55,780 nucleotides of DNA from Rhynchonema sp. JSB1_4. Lineage: Eukaryota > Nematoda > Chromadorea > Monhysterida > Xyalidae. Below are positions 32,537 through 44,240 of this stretch, one piece after another. Under the pieces are notes generated by a model. It saw nothing but the letters and a program-made list of their open reading frames with translations. It made no database searches and was not told where the DNA came from. Location of the stretch: assembly GCA_030248065.1 (NCBI GenBank), contig JASAMV010007604.1:1-55780 (forward strand), read 5' to 3'. Made by a program: the position numbers and the translations under genes. How positions within the stretch are numbered: position 1 is the first letter of the stretch; each line of letters opens with the position of its first letter.

Positions 32537-35500
32537 CATCTATTTTATGTATTGTGTAGCAAACTGGGAATCTTGTGCATTTTTTACGAATTTCTGTGAT
32601 TTGTGCATCTGCACAGCATTTTATCTTGCTCCGTCGATGATCATCAAAACAGGAAGCCATGATGCGTTGGTGGAAACATCCAAACATCATTTTGTTAAGG
32701 TTTATTGAAATGGTCGTGTGAATAAACATAGTGAAATATCGTCGCACGAAAGCACCTGTTAAATTGTGAAGCAAGTGTCCCTGTCCCACATACAGCGACC
32801 TTGGGGCTGTATTTCAAGGGAGCATTATTTTGACGGCTCTATGATAGGCAATGCGGTATGGTTTGATGCCCCATCACTGCAGCCTGCCAGTTCGAGACCA
32901 CTTTGAGTGCCATTGGTGAAAGCAGACACGTCAATTAATGACGCGCAACATAATTACACAATACCAAACCATCCCAAGCTACCGAATTGCTCGCTTTGTG
33001 TTTTTTATGGAGCCGCGCTTAGCCAGTCAAGTTAAAGTGCATTGACGTCGTGCTTGTCGTAACGTTTTTATCGCACTTCGATTGTTTGCTGTGTGGCGAG
33101 CTGAATCAACTTATGGCAAGAGACTGTGAACGTGCAGCCGGCACAAGCAAGCAATCAGTGTTTATCGCTGAGCCACACTGCTGCCAGTATACAAGGAACT
33201 CGGCGTGGTGCAAGGCCGCTCTCTGATGTCAGCGGAGAGCGAAATTTCGCTCGTGCTCTCTGATCCCAGCCAACAAAATCATAGACGATCGATGAAGAAA
33301 ATGTTTCACAGCTTGCGATGGGTGAGTGATATGATCCCGCATGCGGACAGCGAGATTTTGGAGCGAAAATTCACTGGTGTTAGAGAGCGGCCTCAGTGTT
33401 TCATCACCAAAATCGAAGGTTTCTGCACCCTTGTCGCTGTTTTGCCCTCAGCCGCACGGCGTTCCGCTCAGCTGGGTGTGCGTTTTTAGGGTTTTCACCG
33501 GCCACAAATCCAAAACAAGGCGAGGGCTAAAAACCACGGTCCGCAACAAGTGTCATGTATCTATATGCCACACAAAGCACTTTCGCACTGCTGTGTCATG
33601 TGTCTGTCCAATAGGCATTCTAAGGTCCTGTTTTTGTGCATAAATATAAGATTACCATGTACTCCCAATTCTGCACCCAACAATCATACATTAATTGGTA
33701 CGGCGCCAGCAGAGTGAGAGGTGCAATATTGCCAAACACAAACAGACAGACACAAACAACGACTCATAAAATACGTCGTCCCGCATATGTTCCCGAGTTG
33801 ATAAGTTTTTGACGCTCCCCGAATTCTTGTTATCCCCATGACATGGCACGCCAAATAGACCCCGCAGAAGTGCCAAAAGTGCCCAGCTTCTTTTCACGAC
33901 TTATCCCATTTTATTTGGCCTCCAAGACTAACTTACAGTCTGCTCTCTTTATAGCGACTATGATTATTTTCCCTCATCCCGTGTAAACAGTATGTAAACG
34001 GCTGTATGTTCATCGCCGTTTGTTGTCATCCAATTCTAGATTTAGTTCCATTGGTATATCTGCATACTTTATCTTTACTTTATGCACCAATTTTGCGAAC
34101 ACACAGTGGAGCTTTACACAGGCGCAAGAGTGTCACTATAAAGGTGGTGGTCTGTACAGCAGTAAGATGACCGCATTGCATTATCCCCATCGTTGAAAAA
34201 AACCGTGAGGAACAAGTCTGCAGTGTCATTTAACTTGAAGTAGGTGTTCAATTTATTTTTCCATGTGGTCTTGGTCACTTGAACTTCTAGCATTGCGCAA
34301 TGGCATCTGCTTCAAGCCAGTTCATGTGCACGAGCACTGCGCGCCCGAAGAGTTTATTGACATTTCACTTTTGCGACTCACTGAGATTGAATGTACATAC
34401 ACATACTGCTGGATCGTACATAAGTCGGGATCGGGGGCTCAATTTGATAGTACGCAACGATGCCAACTGCAGATGCAAGGAGTACCATGGCAGTTTACGC
34501 ATTTTTGATGGCATCGGGCTTAGATGGTGTGTAGTGTGGTGTTTTCTTGTTGTTTATTCGACCAGTGTAAAAAATATTGTCCCTACCATAGGTGCCAAAG
34601 AACAACTGTGTACGCTGGTCAAATTTACAATGTTTGCAAAAATCGTCGCATGCTTCCACGTAAACTATGACCAGCGCAAATCAAACATTCTAATGAATAA
34701 AATTGTGGTTATGGAGTTTCCGACGTGCTCCGACCCGATGCCGGCAGAGTACGTACTCCTGCCACACAGACTGGGTACACATTGGGGCAGCGGCAGCAGA
34801 CGGCTTCTATTAAATGCCATCGTCTCTTGCCCGGCCAAAGATTTTCAAATAATATTCGCATTTTGACTTGAAGGGTACCGTCCAGCAAATAATTCAATCA
34901 CAAGCTTGTTCGATGCCCAACAATGAATGCACTAGTGCATGTACATGAGTGGTTGTGCATTTTAACGGACACATTTTGACGCGCGCATGCCAGTCTGCTG
35001 TTGATGTGCACGGTGGGTAAACATTGCGGGCGCGCCTTTGCGTGTTTGGGCAGTTTTTGAGCAGCGCAGCCTTCTTTCGTCCATGACGTGGCGGCATGTT
35101 TCGATGCAAATATGAACATGTGGTGGTCTGTCCGGTCGCCAAATGTAGTTCATAATTGGTTTTCATCCATGTCTCAAAACTCGTACATTACCCTAAGGTT
35201 GGCGCTCATTCTACATTCTCTGTTTTGGCCCCTGAGCCACTACGGCGTGTAGTGTGTGTGTTCATAGGCTTTTCTGAAGTACATACATTATACAGTATGT
35301 GCCTTTTCCAAGCCAACTTATCCAGTCTGGGAATCCAAGAACGACGCTAAATAATGCAAATCAAACCTTGCCGACGATGGTACCTGACAACTTTTGTCTT
35401 CCATTTGCATGCGACAGAAAGACTGCTGCGCACATTTTTATAAGCCTCGGACGGCCATGCTTGCACATTTGGCACTGAATTAGATTATTATACGCCTTGA

Positions 35501-35829
35501 TGTGGCCAGCTGGCTGGACATGCAGACTATAATACGACAGACAGAACAGAGTTTATCAAAACATCATCACCGCATGATAATTTGCGAAACGTAAAAGTTT
35601 TTATTTTGCACTGCACGCTGCAACTGCAGGCGGCTTACGTACTTGTGCTTTTTCACATTGAACACAAGCAGAGACAAGAAGGTCAGCCAGCACAAAACTG
35701 TCGTTTCACATGAACAGTTTGAATCGTCATTATGACTGATTCTTGCTTTTTGAACTAAGGTCTGTGCAAGTACTGTAGCTCTTATTCGTTCCTTCTTACT
35801 TCAGAACTGTCCAACTTACGTATATCAAA
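32537..35829. other. Intergenic region without recognised gene
   Basis: About 3.3 kb between the rhodanese gene and the first BTB gene. Open frames of up to 188 codons exist (for example 34300-34866 on +) but have no recognisable domain, no exon-like flanks and no coherent composition. GACCAGTGTAAAA and GTACGCTGGTC around 34560-34620 resemble the centre of the hairpin family. An acceptor-like TACTTCAG at 35797-35804 precedes the BTB gene start. Confidence 0.6.
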
Positions 35830-38800
35830 ATGACATCAACCAATTCAATTGACAGTGATTCCAACAACATGAATGTTCTCACAGTGGATTGCGGCGGTGC
35901 TTCGAGCAGTGCTGCCAGTGCGCACGTCGAAAACGTCATTTCGAATGAGCCACTGTATTTGAATGTTGGCGGCAAAGTGTTTGTGACCACAAAGGCCACC
36001 CTGACGCGCGAACCGCAGTCGGTTTTCACGGACATGTTCAAGGACAAAGTGTGTTTGTTGGTTCTTGTTCTAACAAGCTTGCTTATGATCACCGAACCAT
36101 TCCCCCTCGAAAAGAGTCGGGAAATCTTTCAGCGGCAATATTTGCGTAGTAAGTTGATTAATTCTCAAAGGTGAACTATTCAATTTTGATAAGCGACAAT
36201 TTTATCCCGTCCTATGACCGAAACTGACCTCGCACAACGGCCGAAAACACCGCATTTTCCAACTTACTGAGGACCTATAAAATATCCAATTGTGACTGAA
36301 AGTCGTTTTATCCCCTTTCCTTTTCAGGATAAATGGCTGATGACCAAATGGAACAAGGACAATCCAGTGTTTGTGGACAGAGACCCAGAGAGCTTCGTGT
36401 TTGTGCTTGAATATCTCAGGTTGGTCGAATCAGGCCTATTCCACAACTGACAGGGGGACACTGAAGCAAGGCGCCACGCCACAATTTGCAGCGAGCTGTA
36501 CGAGGCCCATCGATGATTGGGCGTTTGGGGCTTGACATGCAACGCATCGAAATAATCTTTTGCCGTGTGGCACAGTGAGGCAGAAGCCCTCGCCCTCGGT
36601 ACACCATCCCGCCAGATTTATCGTCGGGATCAAGTCTTTTCATCCGGCTGTCTTCCTGTGTACGCTTCACACATGACACGACACAAAGATATTCGGTGAA
36701 AATAACTTCCCGATGTTTCATAAACAGAAAATGCATCTGGACTGCAGGAATGGTCCAAACGCAATGATCCCACAAGACGAGTACATTTTGCGCAAGATAT
36801 CGGCGGATGCACTTGCGCTCAGGCTGGACTCGCTCAAGCAGTGGATCGATCAGAAATGGTTGTGGCAGGAGATGAACATTCAGGTGTGTTTGGCCGCCGC
36901 ATTGCTGCATGGAAGCTTGCGGCATGTACGTAGGTACGGTATAGCAATGTCAATTGTACAGCGATGTGCTTTTTGGTTGGCCGTGTTGACCTGCTTTCGC
37001 AGATGACGGGCGGTGCACCAGGTCATCGTCAGTGCGAATGCATTAGATGGCCACGTGACCCCAAAAAAGACACATACGAGCTGGTTTTATGCTCGCGTAA
37101 AACATCACTGCTGCTTTGCTGCAAGCAGGGTTGGGCAAAAAAAACGACGGCGTTTTTTCTTAAAAAAACGACGTTTTTTTTAAAAAAAAACGCCTGGGTC
37201 GTTTTTTCGTTTTTTTTAAATCCTGAATTTCCTTGATTTTCCCTGATTTTTCAGGGAAAGTACCCTGATTATCAAGGAAAATCAATTTTTTGTCCCATTT
37301 TTTTCAAAAAATGTTCGACCAATTTTTACTTTGTCGAGATACGTCGATATACGGAGTTTGACTTTCAGTGATGACCCCGGCCAAAGTTGGTCCCACGATG
37401 CGGGTCTGATATGGGATCTTAGCAACTCGCTAGAAAAGGGTTGAAACCTGTTTATTTTGCCTCAGAACACATAGAATGACTTCATTTAACCACGTTTTCT
37501 TCCCAACATGAGCGTTTTCCAATTTTTTTGGGGGCATATTTTGGTCATCTGGGCGTTTTAAAAAAAACGTTTTGCCCAACCCTGGCTGCAAGTACTTTTC
37601 TCTCCTTGGGGCTCTGCTCTGTATGGGGTAGTGTCTGATGCACATTTTCTCATTACTATTGTTCTTGTTGTGATCCTGTGCTTCTGAAATTCTTTTTGTT
37701 CTGGAACGTTTTGAACGATATTTGGTTGTTGCCGTTAACTTCCCAACTACTTCGATCGTCAATACCTACCGTATGGTCTTCAGGGCGGGTCCCGATCAGG
37801 GTTGAAAAAAAATTTTTTTATTAACGAGCTGTTTTTTATAAAAAAATTTTTTTTGATTTTTTTTGACGAAAATTTTTTTTATTAGAAAAAGTGTTGCAAA
37901 CGACGTTTCAGGATAAATGAAATCGATGCAACATATTTTTCAAAAATTGAAAAATTTTCGCCTGAGACCCAACTTGTGTGGTGACACCCGGTAGCATTGT
38001 GCAGATTCTATGGAATCCTACCAGTCTGAGGTTGATGTTCACTAACGATGTACTCTAATGTATGGTAGCATGCCGTACAATGTATTTTAATGCATCTAAT
38101 GCCGTATATCTGATATACGACCATCAAAATATCGATTACAGCCCAAATCTTGCGTGTCAGATCGACTTTGCGCGCCCGGTTTTGCACCAGACCTATGTAT
38201 ATACATGTGTAGTAGCATGCAGTGGTACATTATCGGTGCCACATCACTATAAAAGACCATCCCCGCGCATCCCTGTACGGATTTGGGGACAATACAGGGC
38301 GCCGCAGGCGCGATTTTGGAAAAATTGTCCCGTCCACAGAAAAAAAGTGCCAATTTTTTGCCTCGAAAAAGGCCATTTTTGGACATTTCAGCCCATTTTG
38401 GGCAACTTTCTTTTATTAAAAAAAAGCAAAATCTGAGTTTCAAAAAAAAAATTTTTTTTTTTAAAAAAATTTTTTTAATTAACCACTTTTTTTTGAAACA
38501 ACCCTGGTCCCGATCCTGTCACGTGGAGGGTAGAGCAGACTTCATTGGAATGTCCAGTGCGCGTGTTTGCTTTTGATGGAACTTTTCATTGCCCTAACTT
38601 GTAATTAGGTATGTAGGTATCTTGTTCATTTTCTATCCATTAAAAGCTTGTCCCCTTTTTCACGCACAGGTCTGGTTCTGCTACCAACGCGATACGGATG
38701 GGTTCAAGTCCGGCTTGCGCACGTCCGTTCGCTACGAGCTGCTGTTGCAGAATTGTGAACCGATCAGCAATCTGGCAATGTTGGTCAAGGAATCACTCGA

Positions 38801-39137
38801 AAACGATATTGGAAGGCGGGACTCGAACCCGATCCCGATTGAGGCTCATTCCTCCAAAGACTTCACCGATTTCATGGAATATCTCAAACTCGGCTTTATC
38901 GAGGCAGACGAACTTCGTATAATGACCAACCCTCGTCGACTGTTCTATCTGGCGGTCAGATATGAAATGGCCAGTTTCGGTCGGTACCTATTCAATAAAA
39001 GAGCGGACAAATTGTCCGGAACCGGCGGCGGTGGACTGGCGTTCCATCTGCCGAACAGGGCCAAATCCGAGGACAAACACAACAACTCAAGGATGATGCA
39101 CGCAATGATGAAGGACCAGGAAAAGGACGATGATTGA
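35830..39137 (+). CDS. BTB/T1 (KCTD-like) domain protein A
   Basis: Four exons in phase, 35830-36048, 36328-36419, 36748-36883 and 38670-39137, give 304 residues. After a ~40-residue Ser/Asn-rich leader, residues ~42-135 form a potassium-channel-tetramerisation type BTB domain (LYLNVGGKVFVTTKATLTR ... NPVFVDRDPESFVFVLEYLR ... ILRKI). KCTD proteins commonly assemble as oligomers and act as cullin-3 adaptors or channel partners. The C-terminal half (FMEYLKLGFIEADELR ... YEMASFGRYL) is not a domain I can name, but it recurs in protein B. The tail is basic, then acidic (KDQEKDDD). An acceptor-like TTCAG lies 25 nt before the ATG. Intron 3 (36884-38669) carries two MITEs, totalling 1.17 kb. Confidence 0.8.
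37126..37584. mobile_element. hAT-like MITE, TSD GCTGCAAG
   Basis: Ends CAGGGTTGGGCAAAA / TTTTGCCCAACCCTG are flanked by the exact 8-bp duplication GCTGCAAG (37118-37125, 37585-37592). The same family occurs, in the same orientation, at 44241. Confidence 0.92.
37797..38506. mobile_element. hAT-like element, 710 bp, TSD GTCCCGAT
   Basis: It begins CAGGGTTGAAAA and ends TTTGAAACAACCCTG, with an exact duplication GTCCCGAT at 37789-37796 and 38507-38514. A full-length copy in the opposite orientation lies at 52697-53405 and differs by only scattered bases. There is no transposase frame. Confidence 0.92.
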
Positions 39138-39735
39138 AATTTAGAAATCTTGTTTCTAGCTGAAATCATGCACTTCGTTTGTTCAACGAGAACACATGTT
39201 GCCGTGCACGTGCATCTGCATTTAGTTTTACACATTGGAAGCAGCCATTTCCAGTGAGTGTGACTTGGGTGGTCAATATTCTTGTTTCTTATTGGACTGT
39301 TCATAAATAATTAGTGCTTGTCCCTTTGTCTCCGTCATAAAGTGCGAGATATATACAGTATGTACACATTCAGTTTTACCCACTACAGCTCCAAAGCTGA
39401 TCCAGAACAAAGTGTCCTCATGGTACATCAGATCCAGAAGTCTGATCCGCAATGATTCTGATCTTCAAGGCGACTCAACACGACTTTCCGATACATCATA
39501 ACGTCAGATCTGTCAGACCTGTCAGACCTCATTGGAGCTGACAAATTTCCATTATTTTCACCAATCTCCCGTCCACTTTTCTATACGGATTTCCACGCCT
39601 AAACTCTTGCATGTACACCAGCATTTGGTACTTTATTGCGTGCTCTCTTGGCACATTATGTGATCGATACCGCAGTCTGCGTGATGTTTCATTAACAAGG
39701 TGCTGTTGGAAAAAATGGATGAAATCGCCGACTAT

Positions 39736-40253
39736 GGGTGGAATTTTCGAAACGGCGTAAAGGTCAATTGGGCGTAAAGGTCGGTGTAAAGTTCGGTCGA
39801 AAGCTCGGTCGGCGTAAACGGTGGCCGGACAATTGAGCAAAGCACATTTGAGCAAGACCACTTTGAGCAAGAAAAAGAGCAGGGCCAAAAGAGCAGAGCA
39901 CTTATTTTGTTCCAATGGCTTGGGTTTAGGCTGATTTTGGTATCAGGCTTGGGCTTAGGCTTAGGCTTACACTTAAGATTAGTTTTGTGTTTGGGCTTAG
40001 GCTTAGGCTTAGGCCTATTCGTTTTTAGGTTCTGCTCTTTTGGACTCTGCTCTTTTTTACTTGCTCAAAGTGGTCTTGCTCAAATGTGCTTTGCTCAATT
40101 GCCCGTCCGCCGTGTAAATGTGAAACATTGCCTGTTATTAACGTGGAATGTTTCAAGTTTACACCGAGGTCTATCACACTGAGCTGTCGACCGAGCTTTT
40201 CACCGACCTTTACACCCAACTGACCTTTACACCGTTTCGAAAATATCACCCTC
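39736..40253. mobile_element. Foldback element with TTAGGC-rich loop
   Basis: Arms of ~180-200 bp mirror each other: GAATTTTCGAAACGG with CCGTTTCGAAAATATCAC, TTGAGCAAGACCACTTTGAG with CTCAAAGTGGTCTTGCTCAA, and an AGAGCAG block nearest the loop. The loop (about 39920-40020) contains two clusters of GGCTTAGGCTTAGGC and diverged variants, i.e. interstitial nematode-type telomere repeat. No coding potential. Confidence 0.8.
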
Positions 40254-40632
40254 CGTCAAGGTGACTTTGTCCCTCAAACTTTAGGTATCGGTGGCACTAG
40301 TGTTAGCATAAAGGTGTAGGTTATGTATGGGTAATTCGGCTTCTGTGGACCGAGCCCAGAAAGACTCTGGACTGCAAATTTGTACCACACTACCAGTTGG
40401 CAACAAAGTCTGTGCCAGTGCACTATAAAAAAGAAATGATTACAAAAGCACAGGTATGTACATGCATGAGCATAGTAGTTCCGACATTAGGTTGCTTTGT
40501 TTGACGGCCACTGGCCCACAAACATACAGCATGTGCTTGTGGTTAGTTACCATGCACACAGCTCATCAGTCACTCCACCTCGGTTTGCTGCGCATGCGCG
40601 TTCTGTATACTAAGTTTCTAATTTCGTTGCCT

Positions 40633-40859
40633 CATGCATTTTACAGACGCAGGGAAACTCCCGTTCGAAGTCGAGGCAGGCAACAAGCTCGATACACAGC
40701 GCACAAGGCACGCAGCTAACACATATGTACAGCTTGCGTGGCGACTGAAACATTCGAAACGCACGCAAACCGAGGTGGAGCTGCATGGCTTGTTGACTGC
40801 TGTGTGTTGCCTGCCTCGACTTCGAACAGGAGTTTCCCTGCGTCTGTAAAAATGCATGA
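40633..40859. repeat. Hairpin repeat, ~57-bp arms
   Basis: CATGCATTTTACAGACGCAG ... CGAAGTCGAGGCAGGCAACA at 40633-40690 is mirrored at 40800-40859 with few mismatches. It ends about 160 bp before the start codon of BTB gene B and may overlap its promoter. Confidence 0.8.
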
Positions 40860-41017
40860 CGCAGCAAAATTACAAGTTTACTATACCATGTACAGGCAAG
40901 AGTTCTGATTTGTTTCGGTCACAGTTGAAAAATGTGTTGGCTTCGCAGTGTACATACTTCACAAGACTAGTCTGCTTTCTCAATCCAACATACATACAGT
41001 ACAAGTAGAGTATCATC

Positions 41018-43403
41018 ATGACGGAAGCGATTTATCTAAATGTCGGCGGCAAGCTGTTCGCTACGAGTCGTCAGACGCTGACTCGTGGCAGCGAGGACTC
41101 GTTCTTCGCGCGTCTGCTGAGTTCGAAAGAGGCCTGGGCCGAAACGCGGTCGAATCGCGACAATCCGATTTTCATCGATCGGAATCCGGACGTTTTCGGG
41201 TTCGTGCTCGAATTCATGCGAAACGGACCGACGATGGTGTTGCCGAATGACATGTTCACGCTGAGACAACTCAGTTGAGAATTTGACCAAACAAGGCGAG
41301 TGACAGACAACACGCTGTACGATACGTGTGGCATTCCAATTTCGCTGGCGAACTGAGATGCACCAGACGTGAAGATGCATTTTTCTAATAATCACCATTC
41401 AGACTGTTTGGTTCACACAGTTGACGACGCAATTTAATGGCACCCATGCCCGTGCACATGTATGTAGTTGGCCATATGTTTACGATATCGCAATTTGTCT
41501 CAAACTCGCAGGTTGGAAGCGGAATTTTTCCAAATCGACGGTTTGATGGCGCTGATCGAGCATCGAATGAAGGACCACGAACACGAAGAAAACGATCGCG
41601 TCTGGGTGACGGACTCGTACTGGAATCGGAACGAACACGTCTGCAGCATCAGGTATAGGACATTGACGACACACTGTGATTCGGGTGAGTGCCATTCCTG
41701 TATGTCATCGTTTCACATAGTGCTGGAGCAGCTGATAGTTAGAATGGTTGAGACAATAGTTTTACGTGATCGGCTCGGAGAAAGAAATTGACAATGAGTA
41801 GGCGGAAGCGAATGCGCTTCGGTGAAGAGCACGGTATGAACACAGACCGACAACACAGTGATGTCAGTCGAACACGTCAAACATTTCTATCAACCATTCT
41901 CATATAAGTTCGCTGTCTTTCGTGGGGTCCATGAGGCAGTCATATTTTCCGAGACTTGCGTGGTAGTATTGGTCGCACAATGACTATATAAGAATCCATC
42001 CAAAAAATTTTCCTGAATGGTAAAGCACGTTTCGCTGCAGATCACAAGCGTTCTATTTATATTTTTTCCAAAACATTTCTGCCGATATCACGCCCACTGT
42101 GTTCAAGCAGCTTCGCTGTAATATCGCCGGAAATATTTTGGAAAAATATAAATAGAACGCTTGTGATCGGCAGCGAGACGTGCCTTACCATTCAGGAAAT
42201 TTTTTTGGATGGATTCTTATATAGTCATTGTGCGACTAACATCCAGGAGTGCCATCAAAACCAATTGCGTGTCCTGCAGGCAGCGAGCTGTTCGCTTTCA
42301 TCCAATCCGAGCTTCGCAGCAGTCGCTAGTGATGGGCTCGCGCCTGAAAATTTCGCTCTTTTTTTCGCTCTTCGCTCTTCGCGCCCGGCGCGAAAATTTC
42401 GCTCCTTGATACTGTGAATAGCAAGAGGCCAGAATTTTGTGCTTTCATCAAAAAAGGAGTGCAGAACAGTTATTGGTCTGACACTCAGTCGCACAATGGG
42501 CGAGTGACACTGCCGCCCAGCCCATGCATGAGTTTTCAGTTTCCAACATCGGTTCGGAATTGGAACGGAAGTGGATTATTTAGATCTGAGCAGTTTGAAA
42601 GCTTTTTGAAACCTTTTGAAAGCTTTCAATTTTGATCATTGAATTTTAAACCAGACATTCATATTGACGCACACTGATATCAATACACTTACAACTTACA
42701 AGCACCTGATCATGTCCGTGCCACATTACAATACAACAAAACAAAATAGAACAGGGCAAAACTGATGAACAACAGAACAGAACACATGCATGTTCTATCA
42801 TGATTGTCGCCATATTGTCGTTCTTCTTCTCTGAACTGAAAGAATAATGATTCTTTCTCAGGATATAAATATTAACAACATTTCTGAATAATTTACAAAA
42901 GATTTTTTTGTTCAAACGCATCAAAGCAAGAAAGCGCCAAGAAAAGAGCGAAACGCTCGGGCGCGAACGAAAGCGCGGCAAAGAGCGAAGCGCGAAATCG
43001 CTCTTCGCGCTTAGAGCGAAGAGCGAGCGAAGGCAAATTTCAATTTCGCGCCTTGGCGCGAAGAGCGATTTCGCTCTTCGCGCTAAGACCGAAGAGCGAG
43101 CGAAGGAAAAGAATTGGGAGCGAGCCCATCACTAGTCGTGGCACGTCGGCCGACAACCCAATCACCCTGCCAATCAACCCCGAGTACACGTTTCTGCTGA
43201 TCGCATATCTCAAACTCGGATTTGTTCCCGAACACGAATGGAAACGATACCAATTTCCGATGAAGTACGACTATCTCATCGATTTTTCCACCAAATTTGA
43301 ACTTAGCGAGTTCGCGCGTCATTTGGAATCGGTCCGAGGTCGATCAATGCAGCGACCCGGCTCGACGTCACCTGTGCCACCTCCGGCGTTTAAGTTCCAG
43401 TGA
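41018..43403 (+). CDS. BTB/T1 (KCTD-like) domain protein B
   Basis: Three exons, 41018-41273, 41520-41652 and 43136-43403, give 218 residues. The acceptor at 41520 is the one that fits the phase; the better-looking CAG at 41511 does not. The BTB/T1 domain begins at residue 5 (IYLNVGGKLFATSRQTLTR ... NPIFIDRNPDVFGFVLEFMR). Protein A matches throughout the BTB part and again in the C-terminal AYLKLGFVPEHEWKRY ... FELSEFARHL, but B lacks much of A's middle. Gene order and orientation suggest an old tandem duplication. The last intron (41653-43135) holds a hairpin and an ~800-bp element that sits exactly at the acceptor of the last exon. Expression after that insertion is uncertain. Confidence 0.7.
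41972..42236. mobile_element. Hairpin MITE, GTCGCACAATGACTATATAA ends
   Basis: The arms run GTCGCACAATGACTATATAA inward from 41972 and its complement outward to 42236, pairing over more than 100 bp each. No clear target duplication. It lies in the last intron of BTB gene B. Confidence 0.85.
42328..43133. mobile_element. MITE inserted at the 3' splice site of BTB gene B
   Basis: Ends AGTGATGGGCTCGC / GCGAGCCCATCACT are flanked by AGTCGCT on the left and AGTCGTG on the right, probably a 7-8 bp duplication with mutations. Both ends are packed with short GCTCTTCGCGC-type palindromes. The exon used now begins inside the right-hand duplicate (AG|TCG). Confidence 0.75.
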
Positions 43404-44240
43404 TTGTTTCCAGGAGAAACCAAAACAGAAATAATTGAATTTTCAACTGTATCAGTTGCCTTGTAAATCCTTATGACGCAATGTATTCCTTAGATTTTTA
43501 TGCTCAAGAACGTCCAATGAGCTTCTCTCGGACACCATACAGCAAGTGCATTACTTGTAGCAAATGAACATACTCAGACGGGTGAGCAATTTGACAAACT
43601 GGCTGTCTTTTCACGCCCATGCTTGAATGAAAGACGTGTGCAGTATAAATACCACTTAAAGTTCGATGATGATTTCACAGATTTCTTGTATTGACCTAAG
43701 CAGCTCTAGCTAGCATGCTGTGATCATCGAGGCCCTTTACTTCACCTGCAATATGCGATATTGTGTTTTTTGAGAAGTCAATTATGTGACTTTCAAAGTT
43801 GCCGTAAGTTTTTGCAACACATCGTGGGATATGAACAATACATTAAAAATCGCAATCAAAAATAAAACGACTACTCGAGAATGCTCAGCGTGCTTTCCTC
43901 CGCACCGTTCTTGTCTAACTGCATTGCGAGTCCAGCAAAATGCTGTCTATGAGCGTATAATTGACAAGCACAAACGAAAGTCACCCTCTGCGTGAGTGGG
44001 GCTTGGAACACGGGTCATGATTTGATTTTCTCTCAATGTTCGTGTGCTAACATTTTGCGAAAAAATTGTTGTGGTCTCATTGCCAGCCACTGGGGCACAG
44101 CGTGAAATGACAATTTGAGTTAAAATATGTGCGCAGCACTGCATTATCAGAAGCACACAAGCCACGGCTATATTATGGCTACGTTCTGCGTGCCCGGCCA
44201 GATTATAAACCCCCTGCCGACCTGGTACCGCAATGAAGCC
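43404..44240. other. 3' flank of BTB gene B
   Basis: No gene recognised. It presumably contains the 3' UTR; I see no strong AATAAA context near the stop. Confidence 0.5.

Larger units (their letters stand above)
39138..41017. other. Spacer between the two BTB genes
   Basis: It holds the 3' flank of BTB gene A, a foldback element with telomere-like loop (39736-40253) and a second hairpin (40633-40859). No protein-coding gene was recognised. Confidence 0.6.

Noticed and set aside
33205..33489. 94-codon open frame on +
   Set aside because: No domain, composition like its surroundings, and no exon-like boundaries.
34300..34866. 188-codon open frame on +
   Set aside because: No recognisable domain, no splice or start context, and an inverted-repeat remnant overlaps it.
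41512..41652. Use of the strong CAG at 41511 as acceptor for BTB gene B exon 2
   Set aside because: Exon 1 can only end in phase 1 (41273), which would put exon 2 out of frame; the AG at 41518-41519 restores it, though it is a weaker site.
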